From Zymogenus sp964542895 (GTDB lineage: Bacteria > Desulfobacterota > Zymogenia > Zymogenales > Zymogenaceae): a stretch of DNA of 7,174 bases. Below the pieces are notes generated by a model. It was not told where the DNA came from and ran no database searches. It saw nothing but the letters and a program-made list of their open reading frames with translations. Every line of letters starts with the position of its first letter. Within the stretch, counting starts at the first letter, position 1. The DNA is taken from the NCBI GenBank assembly GCA_964542895.1, contig CAZIWT010000163.1:1-7174 (forward strand), written 5' to 3'. Shown one piece after another: positions 1-6,180 of the stretch. A program made the translations under genes and the position numbers.

Positions 1-392
1 TTGTATCCGTCATTCGGGGGGCGGGTAAAAGGTCCTTTTACCAGATGATGGAGAGTTTTCCGGGACTATTCGGGATCGGCCAGCTCGAAATGGAGGGGCT
101 TGATCCCGTCGACAGGTTCAAATTAGTCATAAAGACATATATTGAAAATGTTACCCAGATGTTCGGGACTTCCACTAACATCGATATCCAAGACGACAGG
201 ATAATCGAGAATATGCCGGACTGTCCCTGGTGTGTCGGTGTGAAGGCCGAGGGCCCGATATGCATTATCGAGGCGGATTTCGTGGCAGGCATGGGGGCCT
301 GGTCGGGGGTAACCGGCATCAATGTGGTGGAGACGCTGTGCAAGGCCAGGGGCGATGAAATATGCCAGCTCGTTATCACTTTTGACAAGTAG
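1..392 (+). CDS. 3' part of a small V4R-like / ATC-hydrolase-like protein, cut by left window edge
   Basis: The reading frame is open from the first base (first full codon at 3) to a TAG at 390-392. The residues before the first ATG at 45 (ending GKRSFYQ) read like protein, and no good ribosome site precedes that ATG, so the true start is probably upstream of the window. About 130 residues are visible. The C-terminal half has a run of cysteines (CPWC, then an isoleucine-rich strand beginning at PIC), then G-M-G-x-W, V-E-T-L-C-K-A-x-G-D-E-x-C and a final beta strand. The V/E-x-x-C-x-x-x-G-D-x-x-C ending resembles V4R (4-vinyl reductase, hydrocarbon-binding) domains and also the L-2-amino-thiazoline-4-carboxylic acid hydrolase family. 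I cannot decide between them without the N-terminus. A role in binding a small molecule or metal is family-based inference. The next gene is 203 bp downstream on the same strand. The coding call is firm; the family is tentative. Confidence 0.7.
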   Translation, partial: VSVIRGAGKRSFYQMMESFPGLFGIGQLEMEGLDPVDRFKLVIKTYIENVTQMFGTSTNIDIQDDRIIENMPDCPWCVGVKAEGPICIIEADFVAGMGAWSGVTGINVVETLCKARGDEICQLVITFDK

Positions 393-595
393 GACAGGCC
401 CTTACGCAAATTTTAACTTCGCTTAAAGCTTTTTTCTAATCTTAATTCCTTAAAGGTTCAAGGATTTTAAGTGGAGAAAATTTTTTTTTGGGATATTTAG
501 ATTGGTATTTCGGCCCGACAGGATAAACACTATCTCATAGTAATAGAAATAATAATCTTGCTTCAAAAATTCCATTAATCGCGGATGTTCGTTAA

Positions 596-1744
596 ATGAG
601 AATTGTAACTTTAAACTGCTATCTCGCGCTGATGTCGTTCGGGGCGGTCATCACCGCCACCGGCCCAGCCTTAAAGGAGATACAGGGCGAGGTCATGCTC
701 ACCACGGGCGAACTGGGCCTCTTCACGACGGCCCTCTCCATAGGCCTTATCATCGCCGTCCTCACCGGGGGGATCACGGTGGACAGATACAGGATCAAGA
801 TCGTGGGCCTCTGGGGCCAGCTCTTTCTTACCCTCGGCCTTTTCATTTTCTCCGTAATGGAGAGCCTTGCGGTCGGTATCTGTGCCTTCTTCGTTATTGG
901 GCTGGGCGGCGGACTCATTGAGATCGTCGTAAACACCGTGATCTCGGAGATATACGTGGACAGGCGGACCTCCGCCATGAACCTCCTCCACGGCTTCTTC
1001 GGCGTCGGGGCGCTCTTGGGCCCCGTATTTATGGGTTACCTGATCGAGTGCGGGTTCGGCTGGAGGCTCGGCTACCAGATAATCGCCCTCTTTTCGGCGC
1101 TTACACTTATCCTTCAGCTCACGACGAGTTACCCGGAGAAGGTCAGCTCCGACAGGATCGACTTCTCGGTCTTCTTCAGGATAGCCAAAAATCCCTACAC
1201 GCTGCTCCTTGGGGCGATAACGCTCCTTTACGTTGGGGCGGAGATGGGGATAAACTACTGGTCGGTCCTCTATATGGAGACCGGCCTCAAGATACCGAAG
1301 ATCACGGCGAGCTCATTTCTCACGTCCTTCTGGATAGCGATGACGCTGGGGAGGTTCGTCTGCTTCGTCGCGGCAAGAAGGATAGGGGCGATAAAGCTCC
1401 TGGTCATACTCAGCGTCCTGTCGTTCTTCGCCTTCGGCGTCTTTCTCTTTGTGGACGACGCCGCCGTCGCCGGAGGCTCGATGGTCGTTCTGGGACTTGC
1501 CTTTTCCGGGATCTTCCCCACGATCATGGGGCTGGGCTCCGACAGGTTTTCGGACTCCCTGGGGACGATCACCGGCCTCATTATGACCTACATGGGCTGC
1601 GGGATGCTTTTATTCCCGTGGCTCATCGGCGAGATATCGGACCTCTTTTCCCTCAACACCGGGATGTTCACGATCCTCTTTATCACCCTTTTGCTGATGT
1701 TTTTGACAGGGTTGTTGAGGCTTAAGCGGTTGGGGCAATCGTGA
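596..1744 (+). CDS. Major facilitator superfamily (MFS) transporter, sugar-MFS-like
   Basis: This 382-residue, very hydrophobic protein has about twelve predicted membrane segments in two halves, the usual MFS size and layout. The loop between segments 2 and 3 carries a motif-A-like G-x-x-x-D-R-x-R-x-K (G59, D63, R64, R66, K68). The second half has an echo at GR (252-253) and ARRIG (260-264). Segment 5 contains N129-L-L-H-G-F-F-G-x-G-A-L-x-G-P (129-143), reminiscent of the FucP-like sugar:proton symporter branch. Y212-x-G-x-E-M-G-x-N-Y-W (212-222) fits the same group. It is probably a proton-coupled importer or exporter in the inner membrane; the substrate cannot be read from sequence. The ATG at 596 is preceded immediately by an in-frame TAA (593-595), so no earlier start is possible, and the first membrane segment begins within a few residues. 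No clear Shine-Dalgarno sequence or promoter is visible in the AT-rich 203-bp leader. It converges with the DUF1805 gene. Confidence 0.93.
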   Translation: MRIVTLNCYLALMSFGAVITATGPALKEIQGEVMLTTGELGLFTTALSIGLIIAVLTGGITVDRYRIKIVGLWGQLFLTLGLFIFSVMESLAVGICAFFVIGLGGGLIEIVVNTVISEIYVDRRTSAMNLLHGFFGVGALLGPVFMGYLIECGFGWRLGYQIIALFSALTLILQLTTSYPEKVSSDRIDFSVFFRIAKNPYTLLLGAITLLYVGAEMGINYWSVLYMETGLKIPKITASSFLTSFWIAMTLGRFVCFVAARRIGAIKLLVILSVLSFFAFGVFLFVDDAAVAGGSMVVLGLAFSGIFPTIMGLGSDRFSDSLGTITGLIMTYMGCGMLLFPWLIGEISDLFSLNTGMFTILFITLLLMFLTGLLRLKRLGQS

Positions 1745-1793
1745 GCCGAATATATTAAGCATGACACTGAAGTGAGTGGGGGAGATGGGGAGG

Positions 1794-1860
1794 GGAAGTC
1801 GGCTCGACCTTTCCAACGATTGTAGAGACCGTCATGTCAGGGGGGAGGGGCGCAACCCTC
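1794..1860. other. Two small inverted repeats in the convergent gap
   Basis: The 224-bp gap between the 3' ends of the transporter and DUF1805 genes holds two short potential stem-loops. One at 1794-1814 pairs GGAAGTCG with CGAC-(CT)-TTCC around a GCT loop, with a 2-nt bulge. The other at 1845-1860 pairs GAGGG with CCCTC around GCGCAA. Neither is followed by a T-run on either strand, so they are not convincing intrinsic terminators. They may serve as 3'-end stabilisers or be incidental in GC-rich sequence. Confidence 0.3.
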
Positions 1861-1887
1861 TGTTTTGGCCGCGGCCGTGTTAGGAGG

Positions 1888-1956
1888 GTAGTCCCCCGCA
1901 AGACGAATTGAGGGCCCACAATTTAAAACCGTAGCCCCCCACGATTTAAAAACCGT
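1888..1956. repeat. Imperfect short direct repeats
   Basis: CCCACAATTTAAAACCGT (1915-1932) recurs as CCCCACGATTTAAAAACCGT (1937-1956), offset by about 23 nt. A shorter second motif, GTAGTCCCCCGC (1888-1899), recurs as GTAGCCCCCCAC (1931-1942), the second copy overlapping the other repeat pair. Together they look like a decayed tandem array beside the stop codon of the DUF1805 gene. No function is assigned. Confidence 0.5.
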
Positions 1957-1968
1957 CCCTCGTCGATC

Positions 1969-2295
1969 CTAAATAGAGAGGATGTCGAGCGCCTCCCTTC
2001 CGGTCATCCCGACCACCACCCCCAGGGAGCCGGCCCTTTCCGTGATGGCCTGAATCTTGGCGACCAGCAGGTCGTCGACGACGACGAGCTGTTTTTCCGG
2101 CGTCCCCCTCGCCACGGCGACCGCCGCCCCGGCCCTCTCCATCACGCCCACGTCTATCACCCCGCAGGCGACAAATCCCTTGTCCGCGATTATCATCACG
2201 AACTGGGAGCCGACCCACGAGGCCTCGATCCCGAGGGCGGGCCCGCCCTCCGCGTTAACCGGAACTACCTTTACCTCCGCCTTTTTCCCCGCCAT
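1969..2295 (-). CDS. DUF1805 (YunC-like) protein
   Basis: The 108-residue product has the hallmarks of the DUF1805 family, which includes Bacillus YunC. These are a central K39-G-F-V-A-C-G-V-I-D-V segment with the conserved C44-G45, a V-A-R-G-T (61-65) turn, D-D-L-L (74-77), then A-I-T-E-R-A (83-88) and a terminal G-M-T-G-R-E-A-L (96-103). The length is normal for the family, about 100 residues. No signal peptide or membrane segment is seen, so it should be cytoplasmic. The family has no biochemical function that I know of. The ATG at 2295 is preceded by GAGGGA about 11 nt upstream, an acceptable though slightly distant ribosome site. The gene lies 181 bp downstream of the oxidoreductase gene on the same strand. 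The gap contains a possible structured RNA and two U-runs, so it may be regulated separately. Confidence 0.88.
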   Translation of the reverse strand: MAGKKAEVKVVPVNAEGGPALGIEASWVGSQFVMIIADKGFVACGVIDVGVMERAGAAVAVARGTPEKQLVVVDDLLVAKIQAITERAGSLGVVVGMTGREALDILSI

Positions 2296-2315
2296 TGCTT
2301 CAGTTCCCTCTAACT

Positions 2316-2397
2316 AAAAAATTAAAAAATGTGGCCCTCGGCCCCCTTCCGCACCCGGCCCATGAATGGGTCGTCATAAAATCCCATGACGCCGAGG
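2316..2397 (-). promoter_or_regulatory. Candidate structured leader or terminator upstream of DUF1805
   Basis: Read on the minus strand, an outer 7-bp stem pairs CCTCGGC (2397-2391) with GCCGAGG (2342-2336). It encloses two hairpins: CGTCAT/ATGACG (2391-2386 with 2377-2372) and CGACCCA/TGGGCCG (2373-2367 with 2362-2356, loop TTCA). A purine-rich 13-nt joining strand follows (2355-2343). Two T6 runs come directly after (2329-2324 and 2321-2316). The outer 3' arm can alternatively form a compact GGCC-GAG-GGCC hairpin (2343-2333) next to the first T-run. This is either the terminator of the upstream oxidoreductase gene or a cis-regulatory leader of the DUF1805 gene. It matches no riboswitch class that I recognise. 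Confidence 0.35.
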
Positions 2398-2476
2398 CTT
2401 AAATAAGGAAAAGCTTTTTTCGCCGCAGGTTTTCTCCCGCCAATTACTATAAATCAGCTAAATCTCCCCGACCCCG

Positions 2477-3970
2477 CTAAATATGAAAGGCGCTCCTGAG
2501 CTTCATCCCCTCCATTACCTCCCCGTCGATCTTCAGCTCCCCCTTGAAGAGGGCGGTCTCGATCCTCTTTTTCTCCATGAGGATGGCGGCCCAGCTCCCC
2601 GCCGGAATGGTCAGCGTAATCCCGGCGTCTTCGGGGATTTTCCCCTCGATGAGCTTTGCCTTTCCTCCCCCGACCTTTATCGCGAGCTGCTGCTCAGAAA
2701 CGCCCCCCTCCGCCGTCAGCACGACGCCGACGGTTCCCTTCCAGTCCTGGGCGGCGACCGGGTCGAACCTCTCCATGAAGTCCTCCGTCAGCTTCTTCGC
2801 CTGGGGGGCGTATTTGGAGTAGTCCTTGCCGAAGAGGGGCGGCTTGAAGCTGGCGATGTAAGACTCCTTCTTCTCCTTTCTGATCCTCCTTTTTGCATAG
2901 AGGGAGGGAAAGGCCTTTTCCAGCTCGTCGGTGTAGACGTCGCGCCTCCTCTTTGCGGACTCGTAGATGGCAAAGCTTATCCTCAATATCTCCTTTCCCT
3001 GGTCTCCTGTAAGGAGGGGCGGCTCCTTACCCTTTATTGCCGAGATGAAATTCTCCGCCGCCCCCTTGAATCCCTCCAACCAGTCCGACTTCACCTTGTC
3101 GTAGCGTTTCCACCCCTTGGACGTGAAGAGGCTGACGGCGGGCCCGGTGTGGATGTCCCCCGTGCAGCGGTGGATGAAGATGAGGCCCTTGCTTCCGGTT
3201 ATCTCGAACCACTCGTCGTTGGCGTAGTATTTGGAGGGGATGTGAAGCTCCTCCGCGAAGGCGAAGTCGCAGATGCCGTATTTTTTTGCCCCTTTATGCT
3301 TCCACATCAATGTCACGGGGCTGTCCATAAGTCCGTCGATGGAGTCTATCCACGCTGTTACCCTCTCGACCTCCCCCATCAGAAACCAGGCCGTCGCCCA
3401 CTCGTGGTGGCCGTGGTCGTAGGTCTCGGAGAACCTCCCCTCCGAGTACTCCTCGAAGCGCCAGTCGTAGGCTGTGGAGGGGAGGTCCCAGCCGCCGTAG
3501 GCGCTGTTTACCATCTTCATCCTGATTATCTGGGGATCGCCGATGTCACCGTTTTCGATCATCTTCTTCGCCAGGGCGATGGGTGGGTAGGTGAGGTAGT
3601 TGTCGGTGACCTTGAAGACCTTTTTCGAGTCCTTCCCCTTCCTTATCATCCTGTCGGCGCTCTTTAAGCTTGTCGTCATCGGTTTTTGGACGGCGACGTG
3701 CTTTCCGGCGTCGAGGGCGTCGATCACCATCCTTTCGTGGAGCTTGTGGGGGGTTATGATCTCCACGGCGTCCACGTCCGGGTCGTCTAAGAGCTCCCGG
3801 TAGTCGGTGTACGACTTTTTTGCCTTCCACTCCTTTTTCCTCGCCTCGGCGATTTCCGGGTTCGCGTCGCAGACGGCGAAAAGCGAGGCCCTCTTGTTGT
3901 TCCTGTAACCGGGGGCGTGAAGGTTCGATATCACTCCGCATCCGATAAATCCGACATTTATCTTGTCCAT
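2477..3970 (-). CDS. Gfo/Idh/MocA-family oxidoreductase fused to a C-terminal SCP2-like domain
   Basis: The protein is 497 residues, longer than the usual 330-400 for the family. Residues 3-120 form an NAD(P)-binding Rossmann domain: V6-G-F-I-G-C-G at the nucleotide loop, D64-x-D-A-V (64-69), then H75-K-L-H-E and A88-G-K-H. The normal E-K-P motif reads Q95-K96-P97, keeping the lysine. Residues 125-345 match the substrate domain, with D185-H-G-H-H189 filling the conserved D-x-G-x-H site. A charged linker (about 340-385) leads to residues 387-497, which resemble an SCP2 sterol-transfer domain: W410-K-G-x-V-G-V, W460-A-A-I-L and G478-E-L-K-I-D-G. It is probably a cytoplasmic NAD(P)-dependent dehydrogenase, perhaps acting on a lipid-linked or hydrophobic sugar; that substrate is inference. 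The frame stays open upstream to 4138, but the ATG at 3970 has TGAGGT 4 nt before it and begins exactly at the Rossmann strand. It lies 148 bp downstream of the CPBP gene. Confidence 0.9.
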   Translation of the reverse strand: MDKINVGFIGCGVISNLHAPGYRNNKRASLFAVCDANPEIAEARKKEWKAKKSYTDYRELLDDPDVDAVEIITPHKLHERMVIDALDAGKHVAVQKPMTTSLKSADRMIRKGKDSKKVFKVTDNYLTYPPIALAKKMIENGDIGDPQIIRMKMVNSAYGGWDLPSTAYDWRFEEYSEGRFSETYDHGHHEWATAWFLMGEVERVTAWIDSIDGLMDSPVTLMWKHKGAKKYGICDFAFAEELHIPSKYYANDEWFEITGSKGLIFIHRCTGDIHTGPAVSLFTSKGWKRYDKVKSDWLEGFKGAAENFISAIKGKEPPLLTGDQGKEILRISFAIYESAKRRRDVYTDELEKAFPSLYAKRRIRKEKKESYIASFKPPLFGKDYSKYAPQAKKLTEDFMERFDPVAAQDWKGTVGVVLTAEGGVSEQQLAIKVGGGKAKLIEGKIPEDAGITLTIPAGSWAAILMEKKRIETALFKGELKIDGEVMEGMKLRSAFHI

Positions 3971-4118
3971 AAAAACCTCATATTGTAGAAAAGATATATA
4001 AATATTTTGGAGACATTTTACTTCAGGTCGCCCGATGTTTGCAAGAAATAAGTCGTATCGGCAACATTCGAGTCTCCCCGCTTCTCCCGATTCAAGGGAG
4101 TGGCAAAATCGAAGCGCC

Positions 4119-4922
4119 TCAATCGTCCCGTCCGTCAAATCCTCTGAAGACCACGAAAAGGGATGCCGTAAATGTCATGAGGGAAAGGAGGATCAGATAT
4201 AGGGGGACGTGGACCACTTCCACCGCCCTGTTTACGGATATCCCCGGAAATTCCACGATGTCGAAAAAGAAGAAAGCCGAGATGATGTTGAAGAGGGCGT
4301 GGGATAGAAACGTGTCCGTTACGCTGTACCCCCTGGCGATCATCGCCGAAAATAGGATGCCCAGAACAAGCGCCGCCGGAAACTGGACCGGGTTTACATG
4401 GACGAGCATGAAGAGGATCGACGAGGTGATTACGGCGATCAGCCTCCCCCTGTTTTTCGCAATTCCCCGGTAGATGACCCCGCGGAAGAGGGCCTCTTCC
4501 ATCAGCGGCCCGAAGATCGTGAGGGACACCAGGCCGAGGAGCAGGTCGGCCCTGTTTTCCATGACGAAGAGCTTCGAAAAATCCTCTATGTACTTGAAAT
4601 ATGTCTCCGGCGAAAGGACGTAATCGGCGATGATGTTCTCCGCCTCCGAGGCCAGCACGGCGGCGGATAGCGTCATAAGGATGACGGGAAGGACCCTTCC
4701 TCCCCTCACGGCACCCCAGTGGATCGTCTCCTTGAGAGTTGTCTTGTTGACGCTTGAGGTTACAAATATTATTACAAGGGCGGGTACCGTTACGCCGGCA
4801 ATAAGCATCAGTCCCTGTGAGCCGAAGACCCCCTTTACGAAGAGGGCGACGACAGCCTGAAGCAGGATAAAGAGGAGCGCCAGCAGTACCGAAAGGACTA
4901 TATCGGGGAATTGCTTCTTCAC
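4119..4922 (-). CDS. CPBP family (CAAX protease/Abi-type) intramembrane metalloprotease
   Basis: The 267-residue protein is strongly hydrophobic, with about seven to eight membrane segments (roughly 5-30, 36-57, 78-92, 125-141, 162-176, 182-196, 205-221, 236-259). All three CPBP motifs are present: E142-E143-A-L-F-R147-G, F171-M-L-V-H175 with N177, and H208-A-L-F-N212. The glutamates and histidines are the expected metal-binding and catalytic residues, so the enzyme should be active. Bacterial members act in the inner membrane, for example in bacteriocin self-immunity or processing of membrane proteins; the substrate here is unknown. The start is GTG at 4922, preceded by a strong GGAGGT 4 nt upstream. 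An ATG two bases earlier is out of frame and runs straight into TGA. It is divergent from the exported TPR gene and shares a 154-bp intergenic region with it. No good -10/-35 pair was found for it. Confidence 0.93.
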   Translation of the reverse strand: MKKQFPDIVLSVLLALLFILLQAVVALFVKGVFGSQGLMLIAGVTVPALVIIFVTSSVNKTTLKETIHWGAVRGGRVLPVILMTLSAAVLASEAENIIADYVLSPETYFKYIEDFSKLFVMENRADLLLGLVSLTIFGPLMEEALFRGVIYRGIAKNRGRLIAVITSSILFMLVHVNPVQFPAALVLGILFSAMIARGYSVTDTFLSHALFNIISAFFFFDIVEFPGISVNRAVEVVHVPLYLILLSLMTFTASLFVVFRGFDGRDD

Positions 4923-5013
4923 ATTACCTCCGTTTTGTAATTGATCCGTTTAAGAGGTTTTTGTTTCAAGCTTCGGCCTGAGCGGTAATATGTGCAAAAA
5001 GACCAAAAAGATT

Positions 5014-5030
5014 TTTGACAACAAGTCAAA
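5014..5030. promoter_or_regulatory. Dyad overlapping the -35 box, possible operator
   Basis: TTTGAC-AACAA-GTCAAA is a perfect 6+6 inverted repeat with a 5-nt spacer. The flanks extend the symmetry (AGATTT on the left, ATCT on the right) if two extra T residues are allowed. It covers the TTGACA -35 box of the TPR gene, so a bound dimeric regulator would block polymerase. It sits in the region shared with the divergent CPBP gene. No regulator gene is present in the window. Confidence 0.4.
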
Positions 5031-5043
5031 TCTATGGTAAAAA
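5015..5043 (+). promoter_or_regulatory. Candidate sigma-70 promoter for the exported TPR gene
   Basis: A perfect TTGACA (5015-5020) is followed after 17 nt by TAAAAA (5038-5043), a 4-of-6 match to TATAAT. Transcription would begin near 5050 and leave a leader of about 27 nt before the GTG at 5077, which contains a C7 run and the GGAGGT ribosome site. Confidence 0.5.
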
Positions 5044-5076
5044 TAGCCTGCCCCCCCGAAAATGTTGGAGGTCTAT

Positions 5077-6021
5077 GTGCCCACGTCAAAATCTCTTTTG
5101 ACTCATCGCTTGGCGAAGCTCCTTTTCAGGTGTGCCCTTCCCTTCATTCTCCTTGTCTTATTAACACATCCCGCCCATTCCCGCAAGGGTATAAAGATAT
5201 GGGAGGAGGCCACGAAGGCGCTCAACGAAAAGAGATACGAGGAGGCGATAGAGCTCTACACCTACGGGATCGCGAAGTACCCGTACGACCCGGAGATATT
5301 CAAGGCCCTAACGAACCGCGGGAGGGCGCTGATCAGGATAGGGGAGCTGGACAGGGCCGAGGCGGACCTCAAGAAATCGCTGAGTAGAAACAACCGATAC
5401 GCCCCCACCATCAACGCCCTGGGGGAGTTGAAGGCCGCCAGGAAGGACTGGGACGAGGCGCTCGCCTACTACAACATCTCCATGAAGCTCGATCCGAAGA
5501 ATCCCGCAAACTACATCAGGCGCTCGATAGTCTACAGGAACAAGGGGGAGATCAAAAAGGCCCTTTCCGATATCGATGAGGCGATTAGGCTCAATCCGGA
5601 TCTGGCCATAGCGTATTTCAACAGGGGGATACTTAAGACCGACTCGGGCGATATCGACGGCGCCGTCTCCGATTTTACAAGGTGTATAGAGATGATGCCG
5701 GACTACCTCACCGCCTACTACAAGCGGGGCTTGGTCTACGAGAAGAAGAGCGATTACAAAAGGGCCGTCAAGGACTACAATACCGTATTGAAGAAAAAGC
5801 CCCTCCACTTCGGCTCGCTCTTTCAGCGGGGATTGATCCACGCCAGGTACAAGAGATACAACCTCGCCATAAAGGACCTGACGGCCGCCGCCGCCGTGGA
5901 GCCGAGAAACGGCGCCGTCCAGTACAACATAGGTGTGGTCATGGAGGAGATAGGGAACTACGAGGAGGCGAAGAAATACTTCGACAAGGCCTGCACCCTG
6001 AACAAGGCGTTTTGCGATTAG
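5077..6021 (+). CDS. Exported TPR-repeat protein (eight repeats)
   Basis: The protein is about 314 residues long and is almost wholly tetratricopeptide repeats after an N-terminal signal peptide. The signal has a basic n-region (KSLLTHRLAKLLFR), a hydrophobic core (ALPFILLVLL) and an A-H-S cleavage site. Eight 34-residue repeats follow, with typical signatures such as Y-x-E-A-I-E-L-Y, D-W-D-E-A-L-A-Y-Y, A-Y-F-N-R-G, A-Y-Y-K-R-G, L-F-Q-R-G and Y-E-E-A-K-K-Y-F, each ending near a L-x-P or equivalent turn. TPR solenoids bind proteins, so this is likely a periplasmic adaptor or assembly factor with an unknown partner. I choose the GTG at 5077 over the in-frame ATG at 5062. GGAGGT (5067-5072) lies 4 nt before the GTG, whereas the ATG has no ribosome site and would place that site inside the coding sequence. 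The gene ends at a strong terminator. Confidence 0.92.
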   Translation: MPTSKSLLTHRLAKLLFRCALPFILLVLLTHPAHSRKGIKIWEEATKALNEKRYEEAIELYTYGIAKYPYDPEIFKALTNRGRALIRIGELDRAEADLKKSLSRNNRYAPTINALGELKAARKDWDEALAYYNISMKLDPKNPANYIRRSIVYRNKGEIKKALSDIDEAIRLNPDLAIAYFNRGILKTDSGDIDGAVSDFTRCIEMMPDYLTAYYKRGLVYEKKSDYKRAVKDYNTVLKKKPLHFGSLFQRGLIHARYKRYNLAIKDLTAAAAVEPRNGAVQYNIGVVMEEIGNYEEAKKYFDKACTLNKAFCD

Positions 6022-6085
6022 GCCCCGCGGTCCCGGGGGATATAAGGCCGGGATTTGCGTAAACTTTTTGCCTCACCTTTTGGAT

Positions 6086-6120
6086 AAAAAAAGACCGGCA
6101 GTAGATGCCGGTCCTTTTTT
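6086..6120. terminator. Bidirectional intrinsic terminator
   Basis: A perfect 8-bp GC-rich stem, GACCGGCA (6093-6100) with TGCCGGTC (6106-6113), encloses a GTAGA loop. On the plus strand it is followed by C and T6. On the minus strand it is followed directly by T7 (A7 at 6086-6092). It lies between convergent genes and can end both the TPR transcript and the PxxKW transcript. Confidence 0.92.
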
Positions 6121-6124
6121 CATC

Positions 6125-6180
6125 TAAGCCCGCCTTCGGGAATATCGCCTTTGAGATTATCGATATAGCCTTCGGGCTTA
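6125..6180. repeat. Nested inverted repeat beside the terminator
   Basis: TAAGCCCG (6125-6132) is the exact complement of CGGGCTTA (6173-6180), whose last three bases form the stop codon of the PxxKW gene. Inside it, ATATCG (6142-6147) pairs with CGATAT (6161-6166). GCCTTCGGG also occurs twice (6132-6140 and 6168-6176), allowing two competing small hairpins, one with a C(UUCG)G tetraloop on the plus strand. It may stabilise the 3' end or assist the adjacent terminator. Confidence 0.45.

Noticed and set aside
382..410. TTGACA at the end of the first gene as a promoter for the transporter
   Set aside because: No -10-like hexamer at 16-18 nt spacing; the match lies inside coding sequence.
411..435. 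Possible terminator after the first gene (TTTAA/TTAAA then T6)
   Set aside because: The stem is only five A-T pairs, too weak to support a terminator call.
585..599. Tiny upstream frames overlapping starts by ATGA (585-599 before the transporter; also 6713-6724 before the lipoprotein, and an ATG-TGA at the protease start)
   Set aside because: They are 1-4 codons with no conserved content. Any ATGA start gives an overlapping stop, so chance explains them.
1048..1725. Second plus-strand open frame (225 codons) inside the transporter gene
   Set aside because: The translation is arginine- and histidine-rich with no domain signal, typical of an out-of-frame reading of a membrane protein gene.
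1867..1876. GGCCGCGGCC palindrome
   Set aside because: A 10-bp palindrome is expected several times by chance in a window this size and GC content; no supporting context.
2483..3667. Long plus-strand open frame (394 codons) opposite the oxidoreductase gene
   Set aside because: It is antisense to a clearly recognised protein. Such open frames are common opposite GC-rich genes, and the translation shows no known fold or ribosome site.
3981..4010. Archaeal-looking TATA-rich stretch upstream of the oxidoreductase
   Set aside because: Lipobox, signal peptide and TTGACA-17 promoters elsewhere indicate a bacterium. No good -35/-10 pair could be fixed here, so no promoter is called.
3971..4138. N-terminal extension of the oxidoreductase (56 more residues, frame open to 4138)
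   Set aside because: The extension does not resemble the family, overlaps the end of the CPBP gene and lacks a ribosome site. The ATG at 3970 has TGAGGT at good spacing and starts at the Rossmann strand.
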